Shown here: piece by piece, positions 33,240-45,157 of the stretch
Numbering within the stretch: position 1 is the first letter of the stretch
How the letters are laid out: every line of letters begins with the position of its first letter
NCBI GenBank assembly: GCA_035772735.1
Contig: JASDFA010000007.1
Location: 87,567,501-87,631,500, forward strand
Source: Datura wrightii
Taxonomy: Eukaryota > Streptophyta > Magnoliopsida > Solanales > Solanaceae
Reading direction: 5' to 3'
Length of the DNA: 64,000 nt
Made by a program: the position numbers and the translations under genes
The notes under the pieces: generated by a model
The model's input: only the letters and a program-made list of their open reading frames with translations
Database searches by the model: none
Told to the model about the DNA's origin: nothing

Positions 33240-33445
33240 GGTTTATTTAAAAGTAACACGCGGGTCACCCGGAAACCCGTTGTGACCCGGCACTGGAATA
33301 AGGGCAACGTGTCACGGAGGGTAACGCGGAGCCCCTCCTCCGTGACACGGAGCCAACGCGTTGGCTTACTGGAATTTTAAAAAATTCCAGATTCGCCTTC
33401 AACGTGTCATGGAGGTCAATGCGGAGTATTGCCTCCGTGACACGG
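33240..33445 (-). promoter_or_regulatory. Ath-D internal U3-like promoter block
   Basis: Two hairpins, CGTGTCACGGAGG / CCTCCGTGACACG (33308-33349) and a one-base variant (33403-33444), in the order and spacing of the LTR U3. Between them is a 22-bp palindrome (33369-33390). In element sense an inverted repeat CGGGTCAC/GTGACCCG and a TATA-like TTTAAATAAA (plus 33242-33251) follow. The splice donor is 135 bp further on. Confidence 0.55.
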
Positions 33446-33716
33446 CGCCAACGCGCCAGTGCTCTGTTTCACCATCAAATTTTATTTTTCATACCTCGCC
33501 TCGTTTCCTCGATTCCAAGTATTTTTCCTCCGGTATACCTGAAAATCACCTCACTAAACAAAAATTGGTTAAATTCATAGATTCCCTACTAAAAAATAAA
33601 ATAAAATAAAATAAAAATTACTAATTAAAATGCAAATCTAAGCCTAGTCAAGAAAAAGGAAAGAAAATAGAATAAAAGAAAAACTTTACACTAAGGAAAG
33701 AAAAAAATATTTTTCA

Positions 33717-33762
33717 CGGGTTGCCTCCCGTGCAGCGCCTGGTTTAACGTCGCGGCTCGACA
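33717..33762 (-). other. Post-pol conserved motif, Ath-D copy
   Basis: In element sense GTCGAGCCGCGACGTTAAAC, then CAGGCGCTGCACGGGAGGCAACCCG. It lies ten bases after the protease ORF stop. Confidence 0.75.
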
Positions 33763-33772
33763 GCCTTTATGC

Positions 33773-36180
33773 TCACGTGTCTACTAGGGAGATGGACGAT
33801 TTGTCCCGATCATGGTCATCTCCCCAGTAGTTCTCAACCTCGTCTGGTGGCCTACCTAGTAACTCTCGGGAATCACTCACTCCATTTGCATTCCCATGAT
33901 CAATCACGTTGATCACCGAGAGTTCCTTATAGACAGTCGGGAGCTTAGGTGCCTTGTACACGTCGAACACCTCAACCTTGTCGTGTGCTCGCATTGTGAG
34001 TTGACCCGTAGCTACATCGATCAATGCCTTTCCGGTTGCCAAAAATGGTCGTCCCAAAATAAATGGGACTTCTGCATCTGGTTCAAAATCCAGAACAATG
34101 AAATCTACCGGAAAAATGAGGGAGCCTACCTGCACTAGCACATCCTCAACAATGCCATCCGGCTTAGCTAAGGACCTGTCTGCTAGCTGCAAGATCACTG
34201 TTGTGGGTCTAGGACTCCCTAGCCCTAACTTTCTGAATACCGAAGATGGCATCAGATTTATACTTGCCCCCAAGTCGCATAACCCACGAGCTCGGATACT
34301 TTGCCCAATCGTCAGCTGGATAGTAAAACTTCCAGGATCCTTTAGTTTAGTGGGCAACCTGTTCTGAATACGGGATGTGCATTCCTCTGTTAAAGCCACC
34401 GTGGCATACTCAGTCAAGCGACTTTTGTTGGCCACGATGTCTTTGATATACTTTGCATATTTCGGCACACCCTGCAAGACATCAACAAGAGGTAAGTTAA
34501 CATGTACCTGTTTGAGTACCTCCATGAATTTCTGGAAACACGCCTCCTCCTTGTGTTTCTTAAGTCGTTGAGGGAACGGGGGTGGAGGCCTTGCTGGTTC
34601 AGCTTCTTTGGTCTTCCCCGTATCTGAGGTTTGTTCTCCCTCAACATCTACTGCTCCTGACTTCTGAGGCGGTCTTTCAGGTTCCACCTCCTTTAATTGT
34701 AAACCACTCCTCGTGGTCACTGCATTTACCTGCTTAGGATTTGCATCCGTGTCGCTAGGTAGTCCTCCCCTGGGTCTAGTATTTTGGGCACTAGCAAATT
34801 GCCCAAACTGATATTCAAGAGCCTTGGTTGCCAATTGATTGTTCTTTACTTCGGCTGCCAGTTTGACGTAGTCAGCCTGCAATTGTGCCTGGTTGGCAAT
34901 CATGGTCTTGAACATTTCCTCAATAGTCGATGATGGTGGTGGAGGAGGGGCATTGTGATTTCTGAACTGATTCTGATAGCCTTGTTGCCCTCCTTGGTTT
35001 CTGTGCATACCCTGCCATGAACCTTGGCCTTGTTGATTGTTGCTACCCCACGAAAAATTCGGATGATTCCTCCAATTCGAGTTGTAGCTACCACCAAACT
35101 ACTGTTGATTCCTCTGTGCATTGCCCACAAAGTTGACAGAATCAGGATTTGCACCACAGCACTCAGCTGAATGCTCACTACTACCACACACTTCACACCA
35201 CATCTATTGGACTGCATTAACTGAGGCTGAAGACTGGTTCAAATTCATAGTGCTGAAGTGAGTGTTTAACTGATTTTGCAAAGCAGCTATCTGTGCAGCG
35301 ATAGCTGTTAATCCATCCACTTCGAACACTCCCGCTGCTTTCCTTGCTCCACCCCTTGAAGAATCTGCACTCCATTCCGGATTGCCTTGTGAGATTCGGT
35401 TGAGCAAAGTGTACAACTCTTCATAAGTCTTCTCCAGCGCTTGCCCTTCAGCTGCTGAGTCTAACAAAATTTTAGTGTGGGGTTCCAAACCCTCAATAAA
35501 AGTGTGTACCAACACCTCATTTGACTGATGATGATGAGGACAGTCCCGCAACATGGACTTGAATCTTTCCCAGGCTTGATAAAGATTTTCTCCTTCCCTC
35601 TGTTTAAAACTTAGAATCTGACTTCTAAGTTTAGCTGTTTTACCTGAAGGGAAAAATCTGATCAAGAACTTCTTTGCAAGATCATCCCACGTTGATATAG
35701 AGTTGGGTGGTTCAGCTTTTAACCACCTCTTGGCTTCACCCAATAAGGAAAATGGAAATAAGGTGAGTCGAACATAATCAGGTGACACTCCAGCGGGTAT
35801 GTACGTGTCACTTATCTCCAAAAAGTTCTGGAGATGTTGTTGCGGATCTTCGTGAGGGAGACCGGTAAACTGCCCACTCGTGTGCAAAAGTTGCACCATA
35901 TTTTGCTTTAACTCAAATCTCCCCCAGGCTCTGGTTTGCGGATGATGGAATGTACATTATTAGCGTGTGGGATTGCCACCTCGCGAACCGGCCTGGCTGC
36001 TACTTCCTCGGGCACTAACACTGCCCGTACAACTGGTGGATTGGGTTGCTCCATCGTAGACTGTTTGAGCAACTGCAGCTTCTTCCGAAGAGCTTCTCTA
36101 CGTTGACTATGCAATTCACGTTCTGGCTCTAAGTAAGATTCCACCAACTCCTTGTCCCTTGCCAGTGTTCACAGAAATAA
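33773..36180 (-). pseudogene. Ath-D gag-protease polyprotein, broken
   Basis: Gag: coiled N-terminus (LARDKELVESYLEPERELHS), core FTGLPHEDPQQHLQNFLEI, LTLFPFSLLGEAKRWLKA and REGENLYQAWERFKSMLRD, zinc knuckle CEVCGSSEHSAECC (CX2CX4HX4C). Spacer: DYVKLAAEVKNNQLATKALE and a Pro-rich run. Protease: LCDLGASINLMPSSVF with the catalytic Asp near 34274, then PFILGRPFLATGKALID. The reading ends LVDT-stop right at the post-pol motif, so protease is the natural end and pol is absent. Breaks: a one-base deletion near 35930, TAG near 35203 and TAG near 35100. The last 411 codons are open. Confidence 0.9.
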
Positions 36181-36283
36181 AAATCTGCAAAATACAGGCT
36201 AAGACCAAGTTGTTAACACTTAAGAAAATAAAATACAAATACAGTAAATTTACACTAAACAAAATTTTACAAATCGCCTAGCC

Positions 36284-36301
36284 TCCCCGGAAACGGCTCC
36301 A
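36284..36301 (-). other. Ath-D primer-binding site (tRNA-Asp)
   Basis: Minus strand TGGAGCCGTTTCCGGGGA, 16 of 18 matching the tRNA-Asp complement, six bases from the LTR. Confidence 0.8.
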
Positions 36302-36307
36302 AAAACT

Positions 36308-37767
36308 TGTCCGGCTGGTTCGGTATGTGTTAAAAACCGACACGCAAGTGTACGTGGTCAAACAAGTAATAAAGTGGCTAAGTAGCCAAGTATCGATCCA
36401 AGGAGGCTGCTCTGGATATGCAAAATTTCCTAGTTCACTATATTTCTATTCTATTTCTAACTATGCTAACAACTATCCAATCAAGAATTTAGGGAGTTTT
36501 GTTTCTAAACTAATTATATACTAAACTTAACAACTATTATTTACGTTGAATTCAGACAATGGATATGCTCATGCCAAGGTTAAGAACGAGTAATGGAGTT
36601 GATAATTATGATAATTTGGTCATCCTCTTCTTCATATTGCTAGTCAAGAACGTTTGCCTAGAAATTAAAACTTCCGTATTTAATTTCACTTTAGAATCAT
36701 AAACCATTCGTCTACATTTCTGTGATCAAATGAAATTTATGACCTAACACTACAATTTCGGTTCCTAAATTGACTAATACGGCTTTCAAGTATATTTCTA
36801 TCAAGAAAGCACATCAAAACCCAATTTTCCCAAATCAAGTTAAGAACAATACCCTATTAATTCACAACTTTCCAATTTCATGCCCTCTCGAGTGAAATTG
36901 GACTTTTTAGATATACATTAATGGTGGCCAATCAAGAATGTACTAAGCACAAGAATTAATAGAACAATATGCAAGAAGAAGAAGAAACCATATCAATTAT
37001 TACCAATAATCATTACACAAGTTCAAAATCTCAGCAAGAAAGGAATTAGCCACTCATTCTTGGATTAATCGTCCTAGAATGAGTGTAAATCATGCATACA
37101 ATTGAAGGAAAAGAAGAAGGGAAGAGAAGAAAACTCTTATCTTTTCTATTCTTCAACTGCCACAAAACCACGTTCCTCTCTCCACTCCTGAACTCTGCTA
37201 AAAACTAGAACTAAAAGAAGACCCCTTTAAAAATAACCTAAGTGTGCTATTTATACTAGTGGGAAATTTTTCCCGGAATAACAAGCAACGTGTCACGGAG
37301 GCCAACGCGGAGCACGGCCTCCGTGACACGGCGTGGACGCGGACCTTCTCTGGAAATTTCAGGGTCCGGATAATTGGCTTCAACGTGGCACGGAGGCCAT
37401 CGCGGAGGCCTGTCTCCGTGCCACAGAGTTGTCGCGATGCCTCACTGGAATCTGCCAATTAATTTCCTCTCCAGGCAGTGTACTACCGCGATGGCAGCGT
37501 GGCACGGCACCATCGCGGAGCCAGTGTAAAATGTGCCATCCGAGGTCTTTTCCACGCTCGCATCCAAGTCCAACTCCGACATAGTTCCAACACGCATTTT
37601 TGCTCCTAAAAATCACATTATCCTGCAAAACAAATGCTAATCATGTTGGTTAGTATAAATTCGCATTTTATTACCAAATACATGATATTATATACACATT
37701 GCACAACAAACAAGGTAAAAATGGTACGTTTGAGTATCACTTGGGCATATAAATCTGCCCAAGATCA
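36308..37767 (-). mobile_element. Ath-D 5' LTR (1460 bp)
   Basis: Plus strand TGTCCGGCTGG ... CCAAGATCA. TATA (plus tatttata, 37248-37255). In element sense, upstream of it are three GC-rich hairpins: 37289-37330 (14-bp perfect stem), about 37384-37431 (GTGGCACGGAG / CTCCGTGCCAC) and about 37487-37519. Confidence 0.92.
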
Positions 37768-37772
37768 TGGCA

Positions 37773-38467
37773 GATGCCTCTAACTATGCTTTGTCATGCA
37801 AATAAACAAAGATTTTATCCTTATTAATTACTTGACCCGATGCCTGCTCATAATCTGTTAATACCTCCATAATTAAACTTAATGAGTACTCACACGATGA
37901 AGAGAAAATAATGGTGTCATCGACATAGGATAGATGGTTTATATTTGGACTCCACTTTGGCAGACCATATCCACTAAACCTCAAATTATTGTTTAGTGCA
38001 TTTAATGCCCTCGATAAGCCTCAAAAGCTATATAAATAGAGTAAGAGATAATGGATAACCTTGTTTGACTCCTCTAGTCAACTAGGAAAAGCCATACCGC
38101 TGACCATTTAGTAGCTTTGAATACCAATTATTCCCCACAAACTCATGGACAAGTCTATGAATCGCTCATTGAATCCCATTTTCCTCATAACATTTGTGAG
38201 AAACAACCACAAAAGCCTGTCGTATGCCTTCGACATGTTTAGCTTCATAACAACATTTGGTCTTACTTTAGTTCAAAGTCTCATGTCTGTTATGATCTCT
38301 TGTGTCAGTAATATGTTTTATACTCCTTCCCTTTACAAAGCCAACTTGATTTTTGAAAATTAATCCTGGCAGTAGGTTCGCTTTTCTCCCATGGACAAAT
38401 CTAGATATCACCTTATTAAAGAAATTTCTTAATCTAATTGACCTCATGTCGCAATAAATATCCTGTC
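37773..38467 (-). pseudogene. LINE-1 segment 1: reverse transcriptase palm
   Basis: The minus strand reads GFVKGRSI-like sequence near 38440, then AKAYDR-like, FLTNVMRKMGFNERFIDLVH, GVKQGYPLS-like, and finally NINHLSYVDDTIIFSSS (37984 leftwards), with catalytic YVDD at 37916-37927. Several stops and frameshifts. It is cut at 37773 by Ath-D and at 38468 by the Tek-E LTR. It belongs to the same LINE as 26318-27849. Confidence 0.85.
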
Positions 38468-39122
38468 TGTCACGACTTGAGCATAGACTCCCAATGCGAC
38501 ACGGGACCTAACTCCAAGCTAACTTATGGAACATATATAGTGTGAAAGAGAGCGCATCTAAAGTGGAAATGAATCATAACATGAGATAAGAGGAAGTTTA
38601 AATATTTTATAGGGCATAGAATAGAGAGAACAAGTCTACAATACTAAGTCATCTAACATTCTATTTGTAAAGCCTCTAACCATATGATGAGTTGATGGGA
38701 CAACATCCCTAACTAGCGAAGTTTAAAACTAAAAATAGGAACATAACATCAATAACTGATAGACGTCCTTAGAAGATGAGGACTTACCCAAACGGGAACT
38801 GAGCTGGACTGCTGACTAACGACGAGGCTGAGATTGGTCGCCCAAACCTATGTCATGAAATGATATAGCATAGAAGTATGCGGTCAGTACTTTGAATGTA
38901 CTGAGTATATAGAGTAAGTAAAACATGCTTGTAAAATAGTATAAGAGAGATTATGTGTGTAAGTTCATATAAATCATGAGGTTCAAATCATAAAATGAAC
39001 ATGAAGGTTCAAGGTTTGCAAAACTATAATGCAGGACTGATCATGACTGAGTTCATAAGTATAAACCTCGTAAAGCATATTTTCGATCCAAATCATCATA
39101 AGTCGTAAAATCATAAATCGTG

Positions 39123-39197
<75 letters not shown>

Positions 39198-40610
39198 GAA
39201 ACTAAGGAACAATGGGAGATTCTTATTACCGATATACCCCACGTGAGCATACATGGAGCCCAACCTGTAAACCTTATGGGGAGGGTTTCCATACCTTGGC
39301 AAAGGTAGGACCATGAAGAAGGCGTGATTCACTCATGTCTGGCCCATTCGGGCATGGGAGACACTCTCATGGAGGACCTCATCATGGTTACATTGGCATG
39401 TAGTTCTGAGACCTGGGTACACTGAAACTCCAGCCTACTCGGTGCTAAATACTATTCCTAAAATATATATACTATTCGTATCATAATCATGAAACATGGG
39501 TTTACATGGATAGTTTAAATCATGAAATTCAAAACATGTTAATATAAGTGAGCTACCCCTGAAAATAGTGTCGAAGATAGGCCATGATACATAGACTTAA
39601 ATTTCGCGAAAAATCATGCATAATGGGGTAAAATCATCATATCTTGTAATTCATGGGTTCATGAGGAATTCTAGTAGAAAACATGCATCATAATTATAAT
39701 TCATATCTTGAATTTTAAAAGACTTGAAATCATAAGAGGATCATAGAGTTCTCAATCAATTTGGGTCAAACTATAGAGGTTTGTAAATTCATGCTTGAGA
39801 CTTGAAATTTATAGATTCATGAAGGACTTGATAACGGACATGTAGTCATAATCATAGAAACATAAATTTATTTACAAGGAAACTTATTTCATGGAAGAAC
39901 ATGAGAGAATTCCTCCCTAATTAGTTTAGCCCTATATTTTTGAAAATTAGGCACGGGAGGTGGGAGTCAATAACTAAACTCCGGAAGGTCATGAGGGTGG
40001 AAGAAACCTCTCATTCATAGCCCTGCATATCTGGGTAGATGATTCCTTGACTTGCCTTGAAAGCCTAAGAAAGATTTGAAGAATTTGATGAAGAACCCTA
40101 ATCTTGGCTTGATAAGATTTAATCATTCAAATGGAGTGTTAAGAGTAGAATGAGGATTTAGGATGAGTAAAACCCCTTAAAACACCCTTTTAGGTGCTTA
40201 AAACAACTTAGTTTAGGAGTTAGGGATTTAGGAATTATGAAAACACCCTTAATTACTCGACTAGAAAAATCACACTGGCAGTCCCAATGGATGACCCGAC
40301 GACACGTTAGGATACTTGGCGGGTCGTCACCCTGATCCGTTACAACTAGAGAAAATTCCTAACCTTCTGATCTTTTCTTGATGCCTCCACTTAATGATTC
40401 ATCATGACACTTATCAAATCACTTCACCACCCGTTATGACTCTCTGAAGCCCAACTTTTCACCAATATTTCTTACTTATTTGTTCACATAACGACCTGTC
40501 AGATCACTTGACTAGTCACCCAATGACTCATTCTGTGATCTGGTGTAGGTTATTTTGTTTTATCCGTTTCGATTGTCGGGTCTGATCTTAGAAACTTTTG
40601 GGGTGTTACA
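38468..40610 (-). mobile_element. Tek-E chromovirus 3' LTR, minus strand (2143 bp)
   Basis: Plus strand TGTCACGACTTGAGC ... GGGGTGTTACA. The family start in element sense is TGTAACACCCCAAAAG. A polypurine tract (plus ttatctcctccttggaaaca) follows at 40611-40630. It is related to the LTRs of Tek-1, Tek-G and Tek-J. Confidence 0.85.
39126..39196. repeat. (TA)n microsatellite in the Tek-E LTR
   Basis: About 33 TA units. ORFs reading poly Tyr-Ile on both strands come from it and are not genes. Confidence 0.95.
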
Positions 40611-41375
40611 TTATCTCCTCCTTGGAAACATTCATCCTCGAATATAGATTAAGCATGCAGGAAGGCTAGGGAAAGAATTACAATCCCAAAAAATAAATAA
40701 CCATAACTGACAACTAATTGAGTGACTGACTTTGGATTGGGATACATGACTTAACTAAATTTATGAAATATATATGCATACTATGACATGAAAAGAATTG
40801 AGAGACATGAACTTGACATGAAACTAAATAGAGTACTAAGGAGGAAACTGGTACCTCATGTTGGAACTGAGCTGGAAGGACAATAATGCGGGTATCTAGC
40901 CATCATATCTACTTTGTCTTCCCATGTAGCTCCCTCAACAAGCTGATTTCTCCACAAAACTTTCACTGAAGCTACCTCCTTGTTCCTCAGCTTCCAAACC
41001 TAATGATCAAGTATCTCAACCAGAACTTCCTCATAGAAAGGCTATCCTTCACGTCAATGCTCTCTACTGGTACAACTAAAGCTGGGTCATCAATGGACTT
41101 TTCCAATAAAGACATGGAAAACTAGATGTACCGATGCTAACACCACTGGTAGCTCCAACTCATAAGCTACTTTTCCAATTTGCCTCAGAATTCTATAATG
41201 ACTAACATTCAGGGACTAAGCTTCCTTTTCTTACCAAATCTTACAACTCCCTTCATGGGAGACACCTCTGAAAACACACAATCATCAACCACAAACTTAA
41301 TCTCTCTCTTCCTAACATCTACATATAATTTTTGTTGACTCTGAGCTGTCTTCAACCTTTCCTAAATAAGATGCA
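40611..41375 (-). pseudogene. Tek-E pol end: integrase C-terminus and chromodomain-like tail, plus 3' UTR
   Basis: Minus-strand frames from 41370 read AQSQQKLYVDVRKREIKF, VFSEVSPMKGVVRFGKK, then after stops SMSLLEKSIDDPALVVPVES and a decayed tail matching the chromodomain end of Tekay-like pol. In intact relatives this tail binds modified histone and guides integration. Stops and shifts are frequent. The rest of pol is cut off by the Tek-G LTR. 40611-40850 is 3' UTR. Confidence 0.75.
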
Positions 41376-43613
41376 TCTAACACTCCAAAAGTCCCTAAGA
41401 TCAGATCAGAGAGTTGAAATAGATAAAACATGAAAATCTATACCAGGTCACAGAATGAGTTGTTCAATGACTAGTCAAGTGACCTGACGGGTCATTATAT
41501 GACTCATCAGGTGTGCAAGAGAGGGCCAAGAGATTTTCTTCAGGAGACTTGACTGATGGGGTAACGAGTCATTACGTGCCCTCACACTCGTTCAATCCAT
41601 AGTTAAGTAAGCAGTAATGCGAAATGTGTAGATTTCTAATGTACTCGGCGAATGGGGGAATGAGTCATCTTGTCCTCTAACATCTCGTTAAGTGGATCAT
41701 TGAGTGAAGGTAAGATCAGGGTTGGGGTTTTGCTCCAGTGGCGATGGGTAAGACCACGACCTGTTACTTGACCTAACGGGTCGTCAAGTAGGCCGTTGGG
41801 TCTGGCAGGGACATTTTCCCAGTCGATTCATTAAGGGTATTTTTAAATTTCTAAGTTCCTAACTCCTAAACTATGTCATTTTAAGCTTCCTAAAGTGTAT
41901 TTCAAGAGGGTTTAGCCTAGCCTAAGTCATTATGCTCTCATACACTCATTGAATTTGAAATCCTCCTCTAAGATCATGCTTGGGTTCTTTATCAATTTCT
42001 TCCCCAATCTTTTTGGGTGTTCAAAGACAAGCTTAAAAATCAAGTTACCTAGGTATGTTGGGCCAAGAATAGGGGATTTCTTCCAGCCTCACGCCCAATT
42101 TCTTCTCTAATTCATGAATTAAGGTCTCCAATTAACTGTATTGAAATTCTAGGGTTTCAACCCCAATCCATGCAATTATCTATTTTATGTCTATGGGTCC
42201 AATTTCCTCATGTTTCAATATATAATTTAAGACTAATTAGGGAAGATTTTACCTTCTGTTTAATTATAAACTCATGATTTCAAGTTATTAGAAATTATGT
42301 CATATCATGCATACTTTATGAAGATCAAGCTTATGATTCCATGATTTCAAGCATGGTGAGTTATCTAGTGTGCATGAATATTTATGAATTATTAACTTAT
42401 GATTTCATGACTTTGAATTATAAAGCTTATTTCAAGTATGCATTAATATATGATTTGGGCAAGCCCATGCAAGTTAAGTATGTTTATCATGATTTTAGCC
42501 AAGGCTTACATGATTAGTTTTAAAGAGATATTTGAGTCAAGACTCCCCAGTTATTCAGACTTAAGCTATGTTTTGAGAATATGATTATATGAGCAATATG
42601 CACGTTTTGGGACTAGTGTCTAGCTCCAAATAGGCCAAGGATTCTGAGGACCCTGATCTCTGAACTGTGCACCAACGTATGATATATTTCTATTGGGACC
42701 TCTCAAGAGAGTGCTTCCTCCGCCCGAGGGCACACCCGTGATATCATACCTCATTTGTCCTTTTACCTGGCAACACTTAGGATGGCTATCCTCCAAGTGG
42801 GAAAGTCGTGGGATTATTATGGGTTCAAACATGATGGTCGTCGATTATGATGAGTCTCCCATTGTTCCTCATGATTTCAGTTACTCATGTTCAGGACTTA
42901 TGATGTTATGTTTTATAGCATATTGACCCATTTATCAGTTTATGAGCTTTCATTTACGATTTCAAGCATGACAAGTTATATGATTTTTTTTTCTAAATTT
43001 TGGGTTATTATGTTCAGATTACGATGGATAGCTTATGTATGTATACGTCAGATTTATGGCTTTTAGCATGCATTCCTTACTCTCATGAACTTTCTTGATT
43101 TATACTCATGATTTTAGAATATCATTTGATTAGCATGTTTTACTTACCTTACATACTTAGTACATTCAAGGTACTGACCGCATACTCTATGCTATATCGT
43201 CTCATGATATAGGTTTGGGTGATCCATCTCAGTCTCATCACTAGCTTGCACTCTCTCAGTTCAGCTCCATCTCGCTCTTAGGTGAGTCCTCATTCTCCGG
43301 GACATTATCTGTTTTATGTTTTTACCATGTCTTTCAGTTTCAGACATAGTGACCTAGTTGGGGATGTCTCATCAGCTCATCATAGTAGTAGAGACTTTTC
43401 AGACTATCGTATATATATAAGTTTAGCGTTGTGAGTTGTGTTTACGCTTTTGTCCTTATGAAATACAGAATTCCACTTATGTCATAGTTGTACTTTAATT
43501 TCCACTTGTTTATACTCTTAAGTCATGATATGTATGTACCATGGGTTAGCTTGGAGCCATTCGTGGTTCTAGGTCCCATGACCCAGTTTGGGGTCTCAGC
43601 TCGGATTGTGACA
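41376..43613 (+). mobile_element. Tek-G chromovirus 5' LTR (about 2238 bp)
   Basis: It starts TCTAACACTCCAAAAG (family TGTAACACCCC), with mutated tips, and ends GATTGTGACA. A PBS follows after four bases. It is collinear with Tek-1 at both ends and with Tek-E in reverse. ORFs inside are not conserved. Confidence 0.8.
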
Positions 43614-43617
43614 AACT

Positions 43618-43629
43618 TGGTATCAGAGA
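43618..43629 (+). other. Tek-G primer-binding site (tRNA-iMet)
   Basis: TGGTATCAGAGA; 11 of 12 match the usual TGGTATCAGAGC complement of initiator tRNA-Met used by chromoviruses. Confidence 0.85.
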
Positions 43630-43822
43630 AGAGGTTATAGATGTGTCCTAGGGTGTCTGAAAGACACGTTAAGTAGAATATTTTCCATAGGTGTGTAGCA
43701 CGCCACACTTATGAAGAAGAGGCTATGAGACGCTTAGGAAAATTCCCTTATTTCATGATCCATATCGTGCGATGAAGTATCTCTCTATGCCTCTAACTCG
43801 TGCTATATGCATTTGAAAAAAT

Positions 43823-44950
43823 ATGCCTCCATGCTGAGTCAATAATAAAAGAAATGGCCATGGAAATGGCAATGAAGATGGGCATCAGCCAGCCCCATCA
43901 GCTCCAGCGGATCCCTTGCCCGAGTAGGTTACTCATGCTGAGTTCAAGGCGGCATTTCAGATGTTAGCACATGACATGGCTTCTCAATTCCACCAGCAAG
44001 AAGTGGCCCATGTTCCCCAGAATAGGAACCCAGCAGCGGCGAGAGTGCCAGACTTCCTCATGATGAACCCACCTGAGTTTCTTGGGTCGAAGGTAGATGA
44101 TGACCCACATGAGTTTATTGAGGAGGTGAAGAAGATCACTAATATTATGGGGGTGACTGGAGAGGAGAGTACAGACTTAGCCTTGTATCAACTGAAAGGG
44201 GTTGCTCACATATGGTTCTGTAAGTGGAAGGACAGTAGGGAAGTTGGAGCGATTCCCGTGGGTTGGGATGAGTTTGTGACTACTTTCCTGGATAGGTTCT
44301 TTCTTAGGGAGTTGAGAGAGGCAAAGGAAACTGAGATTGTCAATCTGATGTAGAACAATAGGACAATCCAGGAGTATGCTTTGGAGTTTACCCACTTGCC
44401 CAAGTATGCAACGAAGATGGTTGTTGATCTGAGAGCTCGTATGAGCAAGTTTGAGAATACAGTAGCAGATTCATTGGTGAATGAGTGTAGGACTGCCATG
44501 TTGATTAATGATATAGATTTCTCCCGACTGATTATATATGCCCAGTAAATAGAGGTGGAGCAGATGAAGAAGAAGGAGAGAGAGGCCAAGAGGGCCAGGA
44601 GAGGGAGTCATGGGCACTTTTAGCAGAGATTTGGTAGTGGACATCAACCTCAGTTCCATCGGAGGTCGTCAGCCCCAGCTGCCTCATCAGTCTACTTTCT
44701 ATCCAGACCTCGAGGAGATTAGAGAGGCAGAGCATCAGGCTCTAGGAGTCAGAGGAACGTGTTAGGGGAGCATACTTTTCTAGCTTGTAGGAAGTGTGGT
44801 AGGAAGCAACCTGATAAGTGGTTGGTTGGTACTAATAGTTGTTTCAGGTGTGGGAAGCCCATACATATGCTCAGAGATTTCCCTTCAGTAAGGCAGGGTG
44901 GCAGTAGAGGTCGTGCAACAACTACCACATTAGTAGCTCCCTCATCTTAA
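43823..44950 (+). pseudogene. Tek-G gag, broken and truncated
   Basis: Chromovirus Gag. It starts MPPC near 43823, with TGA at the fifth codon and TAG near 43926. The core is open from 43961: RVPDFLMMNPPEFLGSKVDD, LALYQLKGVAHIWFCKWKD and FLDRFFLRELREAKETEIVN, stopping at TAG 44351. A second stretch runs to a CCHC-type knuckle, CFRCGKPIHMLRD (44840-44878), whose last Cys is Phe. It is cut at 44958 by the Ath-F2 LTR, so protease, RT and integrase are not in the window. Confidence 0.85.
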
Positions 44951-44958
44951 TAGGGTGA

Positions 44959-45157
44959 TGAGTTGGTAATTTACCAACTTAGTAGGCTCTTAGATATGAG
45001 TTTTTGTTTAGTTTTCAAGTAATTTAGGTGGATTTTATGCCCTTTCTCCTTGATCTTTGAAGGTACTTAACTTGAATAGAGGAATCATGAAATTGAGCAA
45101 GAAACATGAAATTTGAGATAAGGACCAACGGTCCACCTGAGGACATCAGCGAAACAC
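44959..45157 (+). mobile_element. Ath-F2 LTR, first part
   Basis: TGAGTTGGTAATTTACC ... aggctcttag. It matches the 5' tip of Ath-F1 (minus strand from 6696). It is interrupted at 45157 by the Ath-H/I array and continues at 62776. Confidence 0.65.

Larger units (their letters stand above)
27850..37767 (-). mobile_element. Ath-D: full-length young pol-less Athila-like element with ORF2
   Basis: 9918 bp with both LTRs and a perfect 5-bp target duplication TGGCA (27845-27849, 37768-37772). In element sense: 5' LTR 37767-36308, PBS 36301-36284, gag-protease, post-pol motif, U3-like internal promoter, intron, ORF2, GGGA-loop hairpin, 3' UTR, polypurine tract, 3' LTR 29272-27850. The LTRs differ by only a few substitutions and one 37-bp deletion. 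There is no RT or integrase. It is inserted in the RT domain of the LINE. Confidence 0.92.

Noticed and set aside
39120..39332. Tyr-Ile repeat ORFs on both strands
   Set aside because: They are translation of the (TA)n microsatellite.
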